From Sphaerospermopsis sp. SIO1G1 (lineage in GTDB: Bacteria; Cyanobacteriota; Cyanobacteriia; Cyanobacteriales; Nostocaceae): DNA of 64,000 nucleotides. Location: contig JAAHFX010000002.1 in assembly GCA_010672785.1 (NCBI GenBank), positions 1 through 64,000 on the forward strand. Reading direction: 5' to 3'. Shown here one piece after another: positions 35,935-44,877 of this stretch (its first letter is position 1; the number at the start of each line of letters is the position of its first letter). A program made the translations under genes and the position numbers. Below the pieces are notes generated by a model. It ran no database searches. It had not been told where the DNA came from and was given only the letters and a program-made list of their open reading frames with translations.

Positions 35935-35964
35935 TTGAGGCGATCATAGCATATTTGGTATAGT
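35935..35964 (+). promoter_or_regulatory. Candidate promoter of the kinase gene
   Basis: TTGAGG and TATAGT separated by 18 bases lie 42 bases ahead of the kinase ATG, in the 125-base divergent gap between the ZorA-like gene and the kinase. GGTGGTGA just before the ATG can serve as ribosome site. By-eye call only. Confidence 0.3.
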
Positions 35965-36005
35965 ATGGATTAAGTAAAATTTCCTAATCTCTGTGGTGGT
36001 GATAT

Positions 36006-37004
36006 ATGAATACGATATTAAGCTGGGTTGGTGGAAAATATCAGCTAGTTAAATTATTGGGAGAAGGAGCTTTTGGAAGAACATATTTAGCAGTGGATCA
36101 AAATAATAACAAATATGCAGTTAAGAAATTTGCTTTTGCTAGTGTGAATACTCAAGAAATGGCGATCGCTAAAAGAAAGTTTGATGATGAAGTCAAGGTT
36201 TTACAAAGATTAGATCATCTGCAAATTCCTAAATTTGTAGAATACATAGAAGAAAATCAAGAACTATATTTAGTTCAACAATATATTCAGGGTGAAACTT
36301 TAAGAGATAAATTGAAAATCCAAAAAAATTATGGTGTTGAAGAAGCTCACTATATACTGATAGACTTATTGAAAATTCTTGAATATTTACACCGCATAAA
36401 TATTATTCATCGTGATATAAAACCGGAAAATATCATGATAGATAACAATGGTAAATTATTTTTAATAGATTTTGGAGCAGTCAAAGAAATACTTCCCAAC
36501 CCTACTACATTAAAAGCACCAGGAACTTTAATTCATACTCTTGGATATGCACCCATAGAACAAAGAAAAGGATTTGCACAATTTAGCAGTGATATCTATG
36601 CACTGGGAATGACAATTATTGAATTAATTACAGGATTAAAACCTGAAAATTTAAGTAATAATTGGTATCTAAATATCAATAGTAGTAATAATTTGCAAGA
36701 CATTTTACGCAAAATGATCGAGGAAGATCAAGAGCAAAGATATCAGTTAGTAGAGGATATAATTAAGGACTTACAACAACAACCCACTTATATCCAAACA
36801 ACAGTTACTATACCACCTGGAAATACAAATAGGAAAACAAATAATTCATCAGTAAATACTTCTCATGATGCAGGAACAGATATGATTTTATTAGGAGTGG
36901 TGTTAGCATTAATTTCTGTGGTAATTTTTCATGCTGCAATGTTACAAGGAATGAAAAAACCAGATTATCAAAATCCTGAAACTAACAAAGAAATGATCAA
37001 CTAA
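36006..37004 (+). CDS. Membrane-anchored Ser/Thr protein kinase (Hanks type)
   Basis: 332 residues. Complete kinase core: Gly loop GEGAFG (19-24), ATP Lys40 in YAVKKF, HRDIKPEN (135-142), DFGAVK (155-160), the activation segment with GTLIHTLGYAPIEQ, and SDIYALGMTIIEL. The catalytic domain ends at ~265; a Thr/Asn-rich linker and one C-terminal membrane helix (~293-313, LLGVVLALISVVIFHAAM) follow. No sensor domain remains outside the membrane. In-frame sequence after the stop still reads like a continuing tail (next entry). Divergent from the ZorA-like pair and upstream of a NERD-helicase gene. Confidence 0.88.
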   Translation: MNTILSWVGGKYQLVKLLGEGAFGRTYLAVDQNNNKYAVKKFAFASVNTQEMAIAKRKFDDEVKVLQRLDHLQIPKFVEYIEENQELYLVQQYIQGETLRDKLKIQKNYGVEEAHYILIDLLKILEYLHRINIIHRDIKPENIMIDNNGKLFLIDFGAVKEILPNPTTLKAPGTLIHTLGYAPIEQRKGFAQFSSDIYALGMTIIELITGLKPENLSNNWYLNINSSNNLQDILRKMIEEDQEQRYQLVEDIIKDLQQQPTYIQTTVTIPPGNTNRKTNNSSVNTSHDAGTDMILLGVVLALISVVIFHAAMLQGMKKPDYQNPETNKEMIN

Positions 37005-37010
37005 AAATAA

Positions 37011-37139
37011 CCATCAAAACTAATCAATAATAAACCTATTACCTTACCTAATAATCCTGAACCTCAAGTAGATATCTCCAAAATTTATGATTTTTTTGGA
37101 TTGATAGAATTTAATGTACTAACTACTGACAGTAACTGA
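37011..37139 (+). pseudogene. Possible severed C-terminal tail of the kinase
   Basis: In the same frame as the kinase, beyond two close stop codons (TAA at 37002 and 37008), a 42-codon open run reads PSKLINNKPITLPNNPEPQV then DISKIYDFFG and so on to TGA. Pro/Asn-rich linkers of this sort are common in the extracellular tails of cyanobacterial kinases, so the stops may have truncated a longer protein. It is short enough to be chance. Confidence 0.3.
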
Positions 37140-37277
37140 AATAAATTCACACTCTCTATAAAAAATGTAATTTCCTAGTTAAAAATACTGAATATTTCAT
37201 ATCAGTAGAATTACAATTTTAGTAACTTCTCAACAGTGGTAGATTCACAGTATTAAGAATTTAATATAGGTAAAATA

Positions 37278-39452
37278 ATGGTTGTAAGTATCGAGGAACA
37301 GGGTAGCAAATTTATCACCACCGAAGCCATAAAAAATCAAGAAGGAGAGCAGAAAGTATGGGATGCTGTCCGTAGTACATTTGCGGATAGAAATTGTATT
37401 GGATATTGGCGTTATCCCATCTTTTCCCAAGTAGGAGAAATTAGAAAAGAACCAGATATATTAATAGTTGATCGAGAATTTGGAGTAATTATTATTGCAG
37501 TAAAATCTATTAATATTGACCAAATTACTAATATTAATGGACAAAATTGGCAGTTACAAAATTCTGGTGTTACAGAAATAAATCCCTATCAAATAACAGA
37601 ACATCAACTGCGAGCATTAATATCATATAGTGATCGAGAACCGGCTTTGTGGAGAAAAATCAATGGTAGAGCAATAGTAGCTTTACCTCACATTACATCA
37701 CAACAGTGGCAAGAAAAAGGGTTTGAAAATTTATCAGATATTCCTTTGATTATATTTCAAGATCAATTAGGGAAATCTAGTTTATTAGAAAACATTGATA
37801 AATCTCATATTACTATTCCTGGAAATAGTATTGAAGATAAAGATTGGGAATTATTACTTTCCGTAATTGGTGGTACTCCCGTCTTACGTAAACCCCCACG
37901 GGAGAAAGTTTCAACTACAGGAAAAACCCGTTCTGCTGTCATTGATAGTTTACGAGAAAGACTCTATGAAATAGATTTACAACAAGAACATATCGGTAAA
38001 GAAATTCCCCCAGGCCCCCAACGCATTCGCGGTATTGCAGGTTCAGGAAAAACAGTTTTACTCTGTCAAAAAGCCGCGAGTATGCACCTTAAACATCCAG
38101 ATTGGGATATTGCTTTAGTATTTTTTACCCGCTCTTTATATGACTTAATGATAGGTTTATTGGATCAATGGATACGAAGGTTTAGTTGTGGTGAAATGTA
38201 CTATGATCCAAACACAAATTCTAAATTACAGGTACTTCATGCTTGGGGTGCAAAAGAACAACCTGGTTTATATCGAACCATTTGTGAATATCATGGAAAA
38301 CGACCGGGAACAGTACAAAGCACCAAGGAAAGACAACCAAATCGGGGTTTAGTAGATTTAAGTAAACGACTTTTAGAAGAAATATCTATTGAACCAATGT
38401 TTGATGCAATTTTGATAGATGAAGGTCAAGATTTGGTAGCAGAAAATGATTTAAAATATGAAGATAAACAAGCAATTTATTGGTTAGCTTATCAAGCATT
38501 AAAACCAGTAAGTGAAGATAAACCAGCAGAAAAAAGATTAATTTGGGCCTATGATGAAGCACAAAGTTTAGATAGTTTAGTAGTTCCCAAAGCTAAGGAA
38601 ATATTTGGAGAAGAATTAAGTAATTTATTGAATAAACAACCCCAATATCCAGGGGGAATAAAACGTTCAGAAGTCATGCGTCGTTGTTACCGCACACCAG
38701 GACAAATTCTGACTGCTGCTCATGCAATGGGGATGGGTTTATTACGTCCTGAAGGGATGTTAACGGGAATAACAAATAAGGAAGATTGGAATAGAATTGG
38801 TTATGAAGTTAAAGGAGATTTTCGCCGAGTTGGTAAACCGATAACTATTCAAAGAAAACCAGAATTCTCTCCTAACCCTATTCCTGAATTGTGGGGAGAA
38901 CCGGTGTTAGAATTTGAAACTTTTTCTTCCCGTGAAGCGGAAATGACTGCTTTATCAGAAAACATCATGCACAATATTGTTCATGATGGACTCAACCCCA
39001 GTCGGGATATTTTGGTTTTAGTTTTAGGTTCACCTTTGGAAGCGATAGAGTTAGAAACATCTGTTGCTAGTTTCTTAATTGAACAGGAAATTGATATTTA
39101 TATTCCCACTGCTTTAAAATTAAATGATTTATTTCCCAAATATCCAAATAATGATCCTGATCAATTTTGGTGTGATGGTGGGGTAACGGTTTCTCGTATT
39201 ACTCGCGCTAAAGGCCATGAAGCAGATATGGTTCACGTAGTGGGTTTTGATCACGTTGCAAGAAATGAAAATGATATTAATTTCCGTAACCAGTTATTTG
39301 TTGCTTTAACCAGAGCGCGGGGTTGGGCAAATTTAAGTGGTGTGGGTAATTATCCCATGTATGATGAGATGCGAAAGGTGATTGCCAGTGGTGAGAGTTT
39401 TACCTTTGCTTATAAGCGTCCACCTAAGCGGGATATTGGTGATGGGGATTAA
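37278..39452 (+). CDS. NERD-domain SF1 (UvrD-like) helicase
   Basis: 724 residues. N-terminal NERD-type nuclease-like region (~20-80): GEQKVWDAV, then EPDILIVDREFGVIIIAVKS, where NERD/PD-(D/E)XK enzymes have D...ExK; here the Glu is Ala74, so cutting activity is doubtful. The SF1 core follows: Walker A GIAGSGKT (252-259), Walker B ILIDEGQD (379-385), motif III IWAYDEAQ, motif IV RRCYRTPGQIL, motif V VSRITRAKGHEADMVHVVGF, motif VI LFVALTRARGW. NERD-helicases occur in several antiviral loci and in kinase-linked operons. Separated from the kinase by ~270 bases, same direction; its own promoter is likely. Confidence 0.85.
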   Translation: MVVSIEEQGSKFITTEAIKNQEGEQKVWDAVRSTFADRNCIGYWRYPIFSQVGEIRKEPDILIVDREFGVIIIAVKSINIDQITNINGQNWQLQNSGVTEINPYQITEHQLRALISYSDREPALWRKINGRAIVALPHITSQQWQEKGFENLSDIPLIIFQDQLGKSSLLENIDKSHITIPGNSIEDKDWELLLSVIGGTPVLRKPPREKVSTTGKTRSAVIDSLRERLYEIDLQQEHIGKEIPPGPQRIRGIAGSGKTVLLCQKAASMHLKHPDWDIALVFFTRSLYDLMIGLLDQWIRRFSCGEMYYDPNTNSKLQVLHAWGAKEQPGLYRTICEYHGKRPGTVQSTKERQPNRGLVDLSKRLLEEISIEPMFDAILIDEGQDLVAENDLKYEDKQAIYWLAYQALKPVSEDKPAEKRLIWAYDEAQSLDSLVVPKAKEIFGEELSNLLNKQPQYPGGIKRSEVMRRCYRTPGQILTAAHAMGMGLLRPEGMLTGITNKEDWNRIGYEVKGDFRRVGKPITIQRKPEFSPNPIPELWGEPVLEFETFSSREAEMTALSENIMHNIVHDGLNPSRDILVLVLGSPLEAIELETSVASFLIEQEIDIYIPTALKLNDLFPKYPNNDPDQFWCDGGVTVSRITRAKGHEADMVHVVGFDHVARNENDINFRNQLFVALTRARGWANLSGVGNYPMYDEMRKVIASGESFTFAYKRPPKRDIGDGD

Positions 39453-39494
39453 TATTTTATTAGTTAGAAGATAGAGGATGGGGAATTAATTTTC

Positions 39495-39553
39495 ACAGGG
39501 AATAAATTCCCTGTCTAAAAGCTAAAGTCGGTTTTAACCGACTATTTTTATTT
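39495..39553 (+). terminator. Double hairpin after the helicase gene
   Basis: First ACAGGGAATAAATTCCCTGT (perfect stem), then AGTCGGTTTTAACCGACT followed by ATTTTTATTT. The second has an 8-bp stem and a T-rich tail and is a reasonable rho-independent terminator ~75 bases after the helicase stop. Confidence 0.65.
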
Positions 39554-39603
39554 CTCTGTGTACTCTGTATCTGGGGTGGTTCGTTTCAAAAATCATCATC
39601 TTC

Positions 39604-39710
39604 CTCGTTCCCATACTCTGTATGGGAATGAAATCTTAAAGGTTCTACCTTGTGTTTGACGGGAGTCCGAGACTCCTGATAGCATTCCCAGTCTGGAGAC
39701 TGGGAACGAG
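39604..39710. repeat. Composite palindromic repeat, left copy
   Basis: Contains CCCATACTCTGTATGGG and TTCCCAGTCTGGAGACTGGGAA, both near-perfect palindromes, linked by GGGAGTCCGAGACTCC. A closely related arrangement is found at 41.5 kb, so the two flank the PEP-CTERM remnant, the nuclease-like gene and the DUF29 gene. Confidence 0.65.
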
Positions 39711-39720
39711 ATAAAAAAAC

Positions 39721-39812
39721 TATAATTTTGATTTAAAGGAAAAATCACTCTTATCCAACTCTTTAAACTGTTACCTGTCATCTATCCTCACGGAAACACT
39801 TTTAAGAGCATT
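39721..39812. repeat. MITE-like element family 1, fragment
   Basis: Carries the 'atttaaaggaaaaatcactc', 'ccaactctttaaactgttacc' and 'ctcacggaaacactttta' segments shared with the right halves of the 6.6-kb and 13.2-kb copies, but the terminal AGCAAACCC is lost. Confidence 0.4.
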
Positions 39813-39901
39813 CCCTTATTAGTAAGAAGATAGGGGAGAGGGATAGGCGACAATCTTCCAGTTCCAGAAGAGGACTTTGAATACAGGTTTAGTATCAAAT
39901 T

Positions 39902-40120
39902 CTATTTCTTCTTAGCTTTAGCTAACTTATGTTTAAATCCTGTTCCAGCACAAAATGTTCCTAATACACCTAATCCAATAATAGTTGAAGGTTCAGGGAC
40001 AGAAGTTGGTTGAATACTTTGTGGCAATGCCCGAACATTTACAACATCAAAACCTGGAGAACCACCTAAGTTGTCAAGACCTACAATCTTACGTGACAGG
40101 AATGGTGGTAGTGCTGCTGT
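39902..40120 (-). pseudogene. C-terminal remnant of a PEP-CTERM sorted protein
   Basis: Minus-strand frame without a start codon; a TAG directly precedes it. It reads TAALPPFLSRKIVGLDNLGG, then SPGFDVVNVRALPQ and finally SVPEPSTIIGLGVLGTF followed by a Lys-rich end (HKLAKAKKK). VPEPS plus a hydrophobic helix and basic tail is the PEP-CTERM sorting signal used with exosortase. The secreted N-terminal part is absent, so this is a broken gene. Confidence 0.7.
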
Positions 40121-40286
40121 CTAATTTTTCAGTTCATGGGACTAAAAAAACACCATGATCATCTAGAAACAATACGTGCTATGTCTTAAATACTCACTAT
40201 TGTAGGTTGGGTTAAGGAACGCAACCTATGGGAAAAAACAATATTGTTTATGATAGTTAAATAAATCCAAATAAAAACAATCTCCC

Positions 40287-40904
40287 ATGCAAACATTCGC
40301 AGCTACAGACACAATTACCACCATTGCTGAAGCTGAAAAAAGATTTAATTTAACTCGTCATCAATCCCCAGATTTTTTTACAGAATGGAATAATCAATTA
40401 CCACAATTAAATAACGATGATATTAAAAACCTAGCAACATTATGGCAACGTTATATTTATCATCGTTCCGGTGGACATTTATTAAAAAGTACCGTAATTT
40501 TATTACTTGTTTCTCAATTATTAACTATTGCTGGTTTATATGATCCTCCTTTTAGAATTAAAGCAGAAGAATCCGTACAAATTATAATATCTGATAGTCA
40601 AGAAACCTTACAGGGAAGAATTGATATTTTAGTATTAAAAGAAAGGTTATGGATTATAGTTGTAGAATCTAAAAAAACCATGTTATCAGTTTGGTCACCA
40701 TTACCCCAAACTTTAGCTTATTTAATGGCTAATCCTAATCAAAATTATCCTGCTTTTGCAATGTTAACTAATGGTGATGATATAGTTTTTGTGAAAGTAG
40801 AAAATCAAAAATATGCAATATCTAGAGTATTTGCACCGTTCACTAATCAAAGTGAATTAGAAGTTGCTTGTCAGGTGTTACGGAAAATAGCTGTAATAGA
40901 ATGA
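40287..40904 (+). CDS. Restriction-endonuclease-like (HsdR N-terminal type) protein
   Basis: 205 residues. Residues ~105-140 carry a PD-(D/E)XK-like core: LQGRIDILVLKERLWIIVVESKK, with Asp, then Glu-x-Lys on the next strand, as in the N-terminal nuclease domain of type I restriction subunit R. No helicase part and no methylase (HsdM) or specificity (HsdS) gene is near, so it is not a type I system by itself. Such stand-alone proteins are frequent in Nostocales genomes; their role is not established. DUF29 gene follows after 45 bases. Confidence 0.7.
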   Translation: MQTFAATDTITTIAEAEKRFNLTRHQSPDFFTEWNNQLPQLNNDDIKNLATLWQRYIYHRSGGHLLKSTVILLLVSQLLTIAGLYDPPFRIKAEESVQIIISDSQETLQGRIDILVLKERLWIIVVESKKTMLSVWSPLPQTLAYLMANPNQNYPAFAMLTNGDDIVFVKVENQKYAISRVFAPFTNQSELEVACQVLRKIAVIE

Positions 40905-40949
40905 ATTATGTTATTCTAAAAATAGAAATTAAACGGGAGACTAGTAAAG

Positions 40950-41447
40950 ATGACCCAAGAATTAATAGACCTCAGAAATAGTATTTTACAAGGAAATTAT
41001 ACAGAAGCTTTAGCAATTGTAGATGAATTAGAAGGAATGAGTAAAAAAGCTAACATTAGACAAATTAAATCATTTTTAAAAATCTTGCTCATTCATTTAA
41101 TTAAGAATCAAGTAGAAAAGAGATTAACAAATTCTTGGAGAGCTTCTATTCGTAATTCCATTAGAGAAATTCAAGAAATTAATCTCAAAGAAAATAAAAA
41201 ATCCTATTACATCAACCAAGATGAATGGGAAAATTTAATAGAAGAAGAAGTTATAGAAGATGCGATCGCAGATGCTAGTGTGGAAATAATGAATGGTAAA
41301 TATACCCGTTCTCAACTATCAAACATAGTAAATAGGCAGCAAATTATCAAGACTGCAATTACATTTTTATCTCTGACTTATACCTATTCAGCCAAAGAAT
41401 TACCAGCTATTATGGATGATTATTTAAGTCAATTAATAACAGAATAA
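40950..41447 (+). CDS. DUF29 family protein
   Basis: 165 residues, all-helical. LRNSILQGNYTEALAIVDELEGMSKKANIRQIKSFLKILLIHLIKNQVE and SWRASIRNSIREIQEI match the DUF29 pattern that is highly multiplied in cyanobacteria. A later segment, IEDAIADASVEIMNGKYTRSQLS, is family-specific for a subgroup. Function unknown. The start ATG follows ACGGGAGA. Probably co-transcribed with the nuclease-like gene. Confidence 0.75.
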   Translation: MTQELIDLRNSILQGNYTEALAIVDELEGMSKKANIRQIKSFLKILLIHLIKNQVEKRLTNSWRASIRNSIREIQEINLKENKKSYYINQDEWENLIEEEVIEDAIADASVEIMNGKYTRSQLSNIVNRQQIIKTAITFLSLTYTYSAKELPAIMDDYLSQLITE

Positions 41448-41468
41448 ATTTAAAGTTTATAACTATTT

Positions 41469-41632
41469 CAAGGGAGTCAGAGACTACCAATAAAATTCCC
41501 AGTCTCTAGACTGGAAACGAGTTTTTTTCCTAGTTTCCATACTCTGTATGGGAATAAATTTTAAAGGTTCTAACTTTTGAAAGGGAGTCAGAGACTACCC
41601 ATAAAATTCCCAGTCTAGAGACTGGGAACTAG
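41469..41632. repeat. Composite palindromic repeat, right copies
   Basis: GGGAGTCAGAGACTACC...TTCCCAGTCTCTAGACTGG, then CATACTCTGTATGGGAATAAATTTTAAAGGTTCTAAC and a second GGGAGTCAGAGACTACC...TCCCAGTCTAGAGACTGGGAA. Clearly related to the 39.6-kb block. It sits in the convergent gap before the sucrose synthase gene. Confidence 0.65.
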
Positions 41633-41660
41633 TTTTTAAAAACCTAGCAGCAACTCAAAC

Positions 41661-44081
41661 TTAACGATTTTGGTGCTGTTCTAATAGTTGTTGCGCTCTG
41701 GGTTTATAAATTAGATAAAACAGAGACTCTAAATAACGCAGTAAGTCTTCCCGATTTTCCTTAGATGTAAAGTTCCAGAAACCATAAATTCTAGCCAGAG
41801 ATAATAGCTTAGTTGTATGGATTTTCCAAGTATAGGTACTATAAACTCTGTGGATAGCTGCTTGGGAAATTTCTGACCAATAGTTGGGATTTTGATCACA
41901 TTTAGTTACAAAATCAACCAGTTTCTCGGCAGTATCTTCTAAATTTGTCGGGTTAATATAAAACCCATTCACTCGATCTTGAATAATTTCTAAAGGTCCA
42001 CCAAATTCTGTAGCAAAAGTTGGTAAACCAGTAATCATTGATTCCAAAATTGTCAAACCAAAAGCTTCAAATAAAGCTGGTTGTACAAATATACCTTGAC
42101 GTTGAGCAATCACACGGTAAATTTCTCCAGAATCAGTTTTAGATAACCGTACACCTAACCAACGAATCTTACCGTGGAGATTATATTCGTCAATAATTTG
42201 ATAAAGTTTGACAATTTCATCCCTTTCTTCATTATCACCAGATTCTTCCAAATTGATCTTACCTGCTACTAAAATTAGATTGCAGTGTTCCTGTAATTCT
42301 TTACTTCTACCAAAACATTCTGCTAAACCAGTTAAGTTTTTGATCCGGTCTAAACGAGCCATAGAAAATAATGGACGCTTGTTAGGATCGTCGAGTGTAC
42401 CAAATATCTGTGCAGGATCTTCTAAATGAAAGAGCATTTCGTCTAGTCTGACACTATCGCTCTCTACTCGATCTTCTGTGCGGGTGTAAGGGAAATAATA
42501 GTTTTCATTTACCCCTGGTGGAACAACATTAAATTTAGGGCTAAATAGTTCTGTACCGTTCACCACATGATACAAATCTGGCATGGTGAAACATTTGTAA
42601 GATTCATACTGACCTACACTATCATCTGTACCCACAATTTCTTGATAGGTGCTGCTGATCACAAAATTCGCAGCATTCATGGCAATTAAGTCAGCAGTGA
42701 ACTGCAAGGAGAAATGATATTTTTCATCTAAGTCTTGCCAGTATAGGTTACTAAACAAATATTTGGATTTTTCTAACGCATGGGCAATGTTACATTGAGT
42801 AACTTTCATCCGACGCGCTAGTAAGAAGGCTACCAAATTACCATCACTGTAGTTACCAACAATTAAATCTGGTGTACCTTGTAATTCTGCTAACAGTTCT
42901 CTTTCTGAGTCAATAGCAAAGGTTTCTAAATAAGGCCAAAACTCAAACCGAGAAATCCAATTTTGAGTCATATTGGGATTAAATTCCCGCAAGGGTACAC
43001 GTAATATCCAAGCGTTTTCTGAACCGTGTACTTTTTCTAAACGTTGGTTACATAATGTACCGTCGCTGTTAGGAATTAAACGGGTGAGAATAATTACTTT
43101 AGGTTGGACATTTAAACCTTCTAAACCAGCCAACATTGCATCTTCTTGCAATTGTTTTTCTAGGCTTTTAGCTTGGTCTAAAACATAAACTACCTGTCCA
43201 CCTGTATCTGGACGACCCAAAACTCCCTCTTGTCCAAACCAACCGTGAGCAGATACTAGAACAATTCTAAAGATGATAGGTAGACGGGAAATGAAACCTT
43301 CGAGAATTTTCGGATCTGGAGAGTCAATTAATTCATCAAGAATATTTAAGGTTTCCCGAACCCTTTCAGCAGTATTACCCCAACCAGGTTCAAACCCGAT
43401 CATTTGCAGATCGAAACGAAATTCTTCGTAAGGTTTGTCTTTGGGGAAACCGTTGACAATACCGATAGCTTTTTTAACCTGCTCAGATAGTTGTTGTTGC
43501 GATTTGATCCGATTATTGATTAACAACTGTACACCATTATAATGGTGCAACTGCAAAAAGTTAAATAAACTTTCTAACCATTCTTTGGGATTTTGAAAAA
43601 TTTTACTGGATAAATAACGGTTGAGAAATTCTACCCCTTTACCTATATTTTTCGGATCTTTGATAGTCGGTGAATAATCATAGAATGGACCAAAGTCTAA
43701 CTCTAATAAATCACCATCTTGGGGGTGAAATTTGTTAACGAAGCGATCGCGTAGATCCAATAGTTCTTCTGTTGTCATCGGGATAATTTCTAATTCTTCT
43801 GTCACCCGATAAACTTCTTGACTGGCAATTTTGGGACGAATGATAAAACAGAAACTGTACTCTTCTTGAATAATTTCCTGTGTGTAATAAATTAGTTTAC
43901 CTAAATTAGAACTCGTACAAAATTGCTGTGATTTTTCGTGTTTATTACAATAATCATCATAAACGTTGATGATATCATTCCTTAACCAATATCTTGTTTC
44001 TTGTAAGCGGAGATCACTGAGAAAAGACCGAAAATCACTTTTCTCTGAGCTATCGAATAGTGTTTGCAGAAGTTCAGACAT
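41661..44081 (-). CDS. susA: Sucrose synthase
   Basis: 806 residues, the normal length. N-terminal regulatory region (residues ~1-260), then the GT-B core: VLVSAHGWFGQEGVLGRPDTGGQVVYVLDQAKSLE (acceptor site), LIVGNYSDGNLVAFLLARRM, NIAHALEKSKY, and the E-x7-E donor motif in FEAFGLTILESMITGLPTFATEFGGPLEII. Catalyses sucrose + UDP/ADP to NDP-glucose + fructose; in Nostocales it works mainly in sucrose cleavage and feeds glycogen and nitrogen-fixing metabolism. Long ~1-kb upstream region suggests regulated transcription but I recognise no NtcA site with confidence. Confidence 0.96.
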   Translation of the reverse strand: MSELLQTLFDSSEKSDFRSFLSDLRLQETRYWLRNDIINVYDDYCNKHEKSQQFCTSSNLGKLIYYTQEIIQEEYSFCFIIRPKIASQEVYRVTEELEIIPMTTEELLDLRDRFVNKFHPQDGDLLELDFGPFYDYSPTIKDPKNIGKGVEFLNRYLSSKIFQNPKEWLESLFNFLQLHHYNGVQLLINNRIKSQQQLSEQVKKAIGIVNGFPKDKPYEEFRFDLQMIGFEPGWGNTAERVRETLNILDELIDSPDPKILEGFISRLPIIFRIVLVSAHGWFGQEGVLGRPDTGGQVVYVLDQAKSLEKQLQEDAMLAGLEGLNVQPKVIILTRLIPNSDGTLCNQRLEKVHGSENAWILRVPLREFNPNMTQNWISRFEFWPYLETFAIDSERELLAELQGTPDLIVGNYSDGNLVAFLLARRMKVTQCNIAHALEKSKYLFSNLYWQDLDEKYHFSLQFTADLIAMNAANFVISSTYQEIVGTDDSVGQYESYKCFTMPDLYHVVNGTELFSPKFNVVPPGVNENYYFPYTRTEDRVESDSVRLDEMLFHLEDPAQIFGTLDDPNKRPLFSMARLDRIKNLTGLAECFGRSKELQEHCNLILVAGKINLEESGDNEERDEIVKLYQIIDEYNLHGKIRWLGVRLSKTDSGEIYRVIAQRQGIFVQPALFEAFGLTILESMITGLPTFATEFGGPLEIIQDRVNGFYINPTNLEDTAEKLVDFVTKCDQNPNYWSEISQAAIHRVYSTYTWKIHTTKLLSLARIYGFWNFTSKENREDLLRYLESLFYLIYKPRAQQLLEQHQNR

Positions 44082-44877
44082 AATTTTTCCAAATCAAATC
44101 GTTAGTAAATATTCAATACAAGATAGAAGACATTTTTTACTCAAATTTTTCTCACCTTTGAGCAAAATTGTTTCTTCAGTAACCAATATGTAAAATATAG
44201 GACAAAAAAAATCCTAGAACCCTGAATTAATATCAGAAATGAGGCAGTATTTTTAACATTAGTACAAAATATTGTCTCTATTTCTCTTTTCCCTGTTTCC
44301 TCTTACCGAATGGCAATTTAGCATAACAAGTAGCGTAGAGCCGGAAAATTTAGATTATGTGTTTTTCCGTAACTAGAACCTAGAATATCTAATCTATCAC
44401 ACAATATTTTTGCCTATAAACACATAGATTCAATCTATCTAACTTTTTACCGATCTGAGGTAACAATTAAATAAATCCATGATAAATTTACTAATCTTAA
44501 ATAATGTTCATTTTTTGTTATTGAAGTTAAAATAAAAAATATGAGTATTTTTATACAATAAACACGCTATAGATACTTATCAAATAGTAATGTTATTACT
44601 GATGTATGCAGAAATACGATCATTCTTCTCCTCCTGCACCCTGCCTCACAGCCTTCATATAAACACTTTTACGCCTAGCATCAAGCTTCGCAGGACACGA
44701 TATTATAAGCAAGAGATAGGTGAAGTTTATAGCAAGAAGCATGAAAAATTGGACGGAGCTTTGACTCCGCCCTAATAAGAGCGTCCTGAGTGGGAATAAC
44801 AGCCGTCTTGGGTGACAGTTTTAGTCAGAATAGGATATGTACAGCAGATTTCGTTGCTATCAGGTACTAATAATAAT
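44082..44877. other. Spacer upstream of sucrose synthase
   Basis: AT-rich, contains the susA promoter region. A 61-codon frame at 44590-44775 includes repeat pieces ('acacttttacgcctag') and a small hairpin GGACGGAGCTTTGACTCCGCC; I do not accept it as a gene. The segment GTACAGCAGATTTCGTTGCTA near 44835 recurs inverted near 51.82 kb. No RNA gene is recognised. Confidence 0.5.

Noticed and set aside
40287..40904. Type I restriction-modification system
   Set aside because: Only an HsdR-N-like nuclease fold is present; no helicase part, methylase or specificity gene lies nearby.
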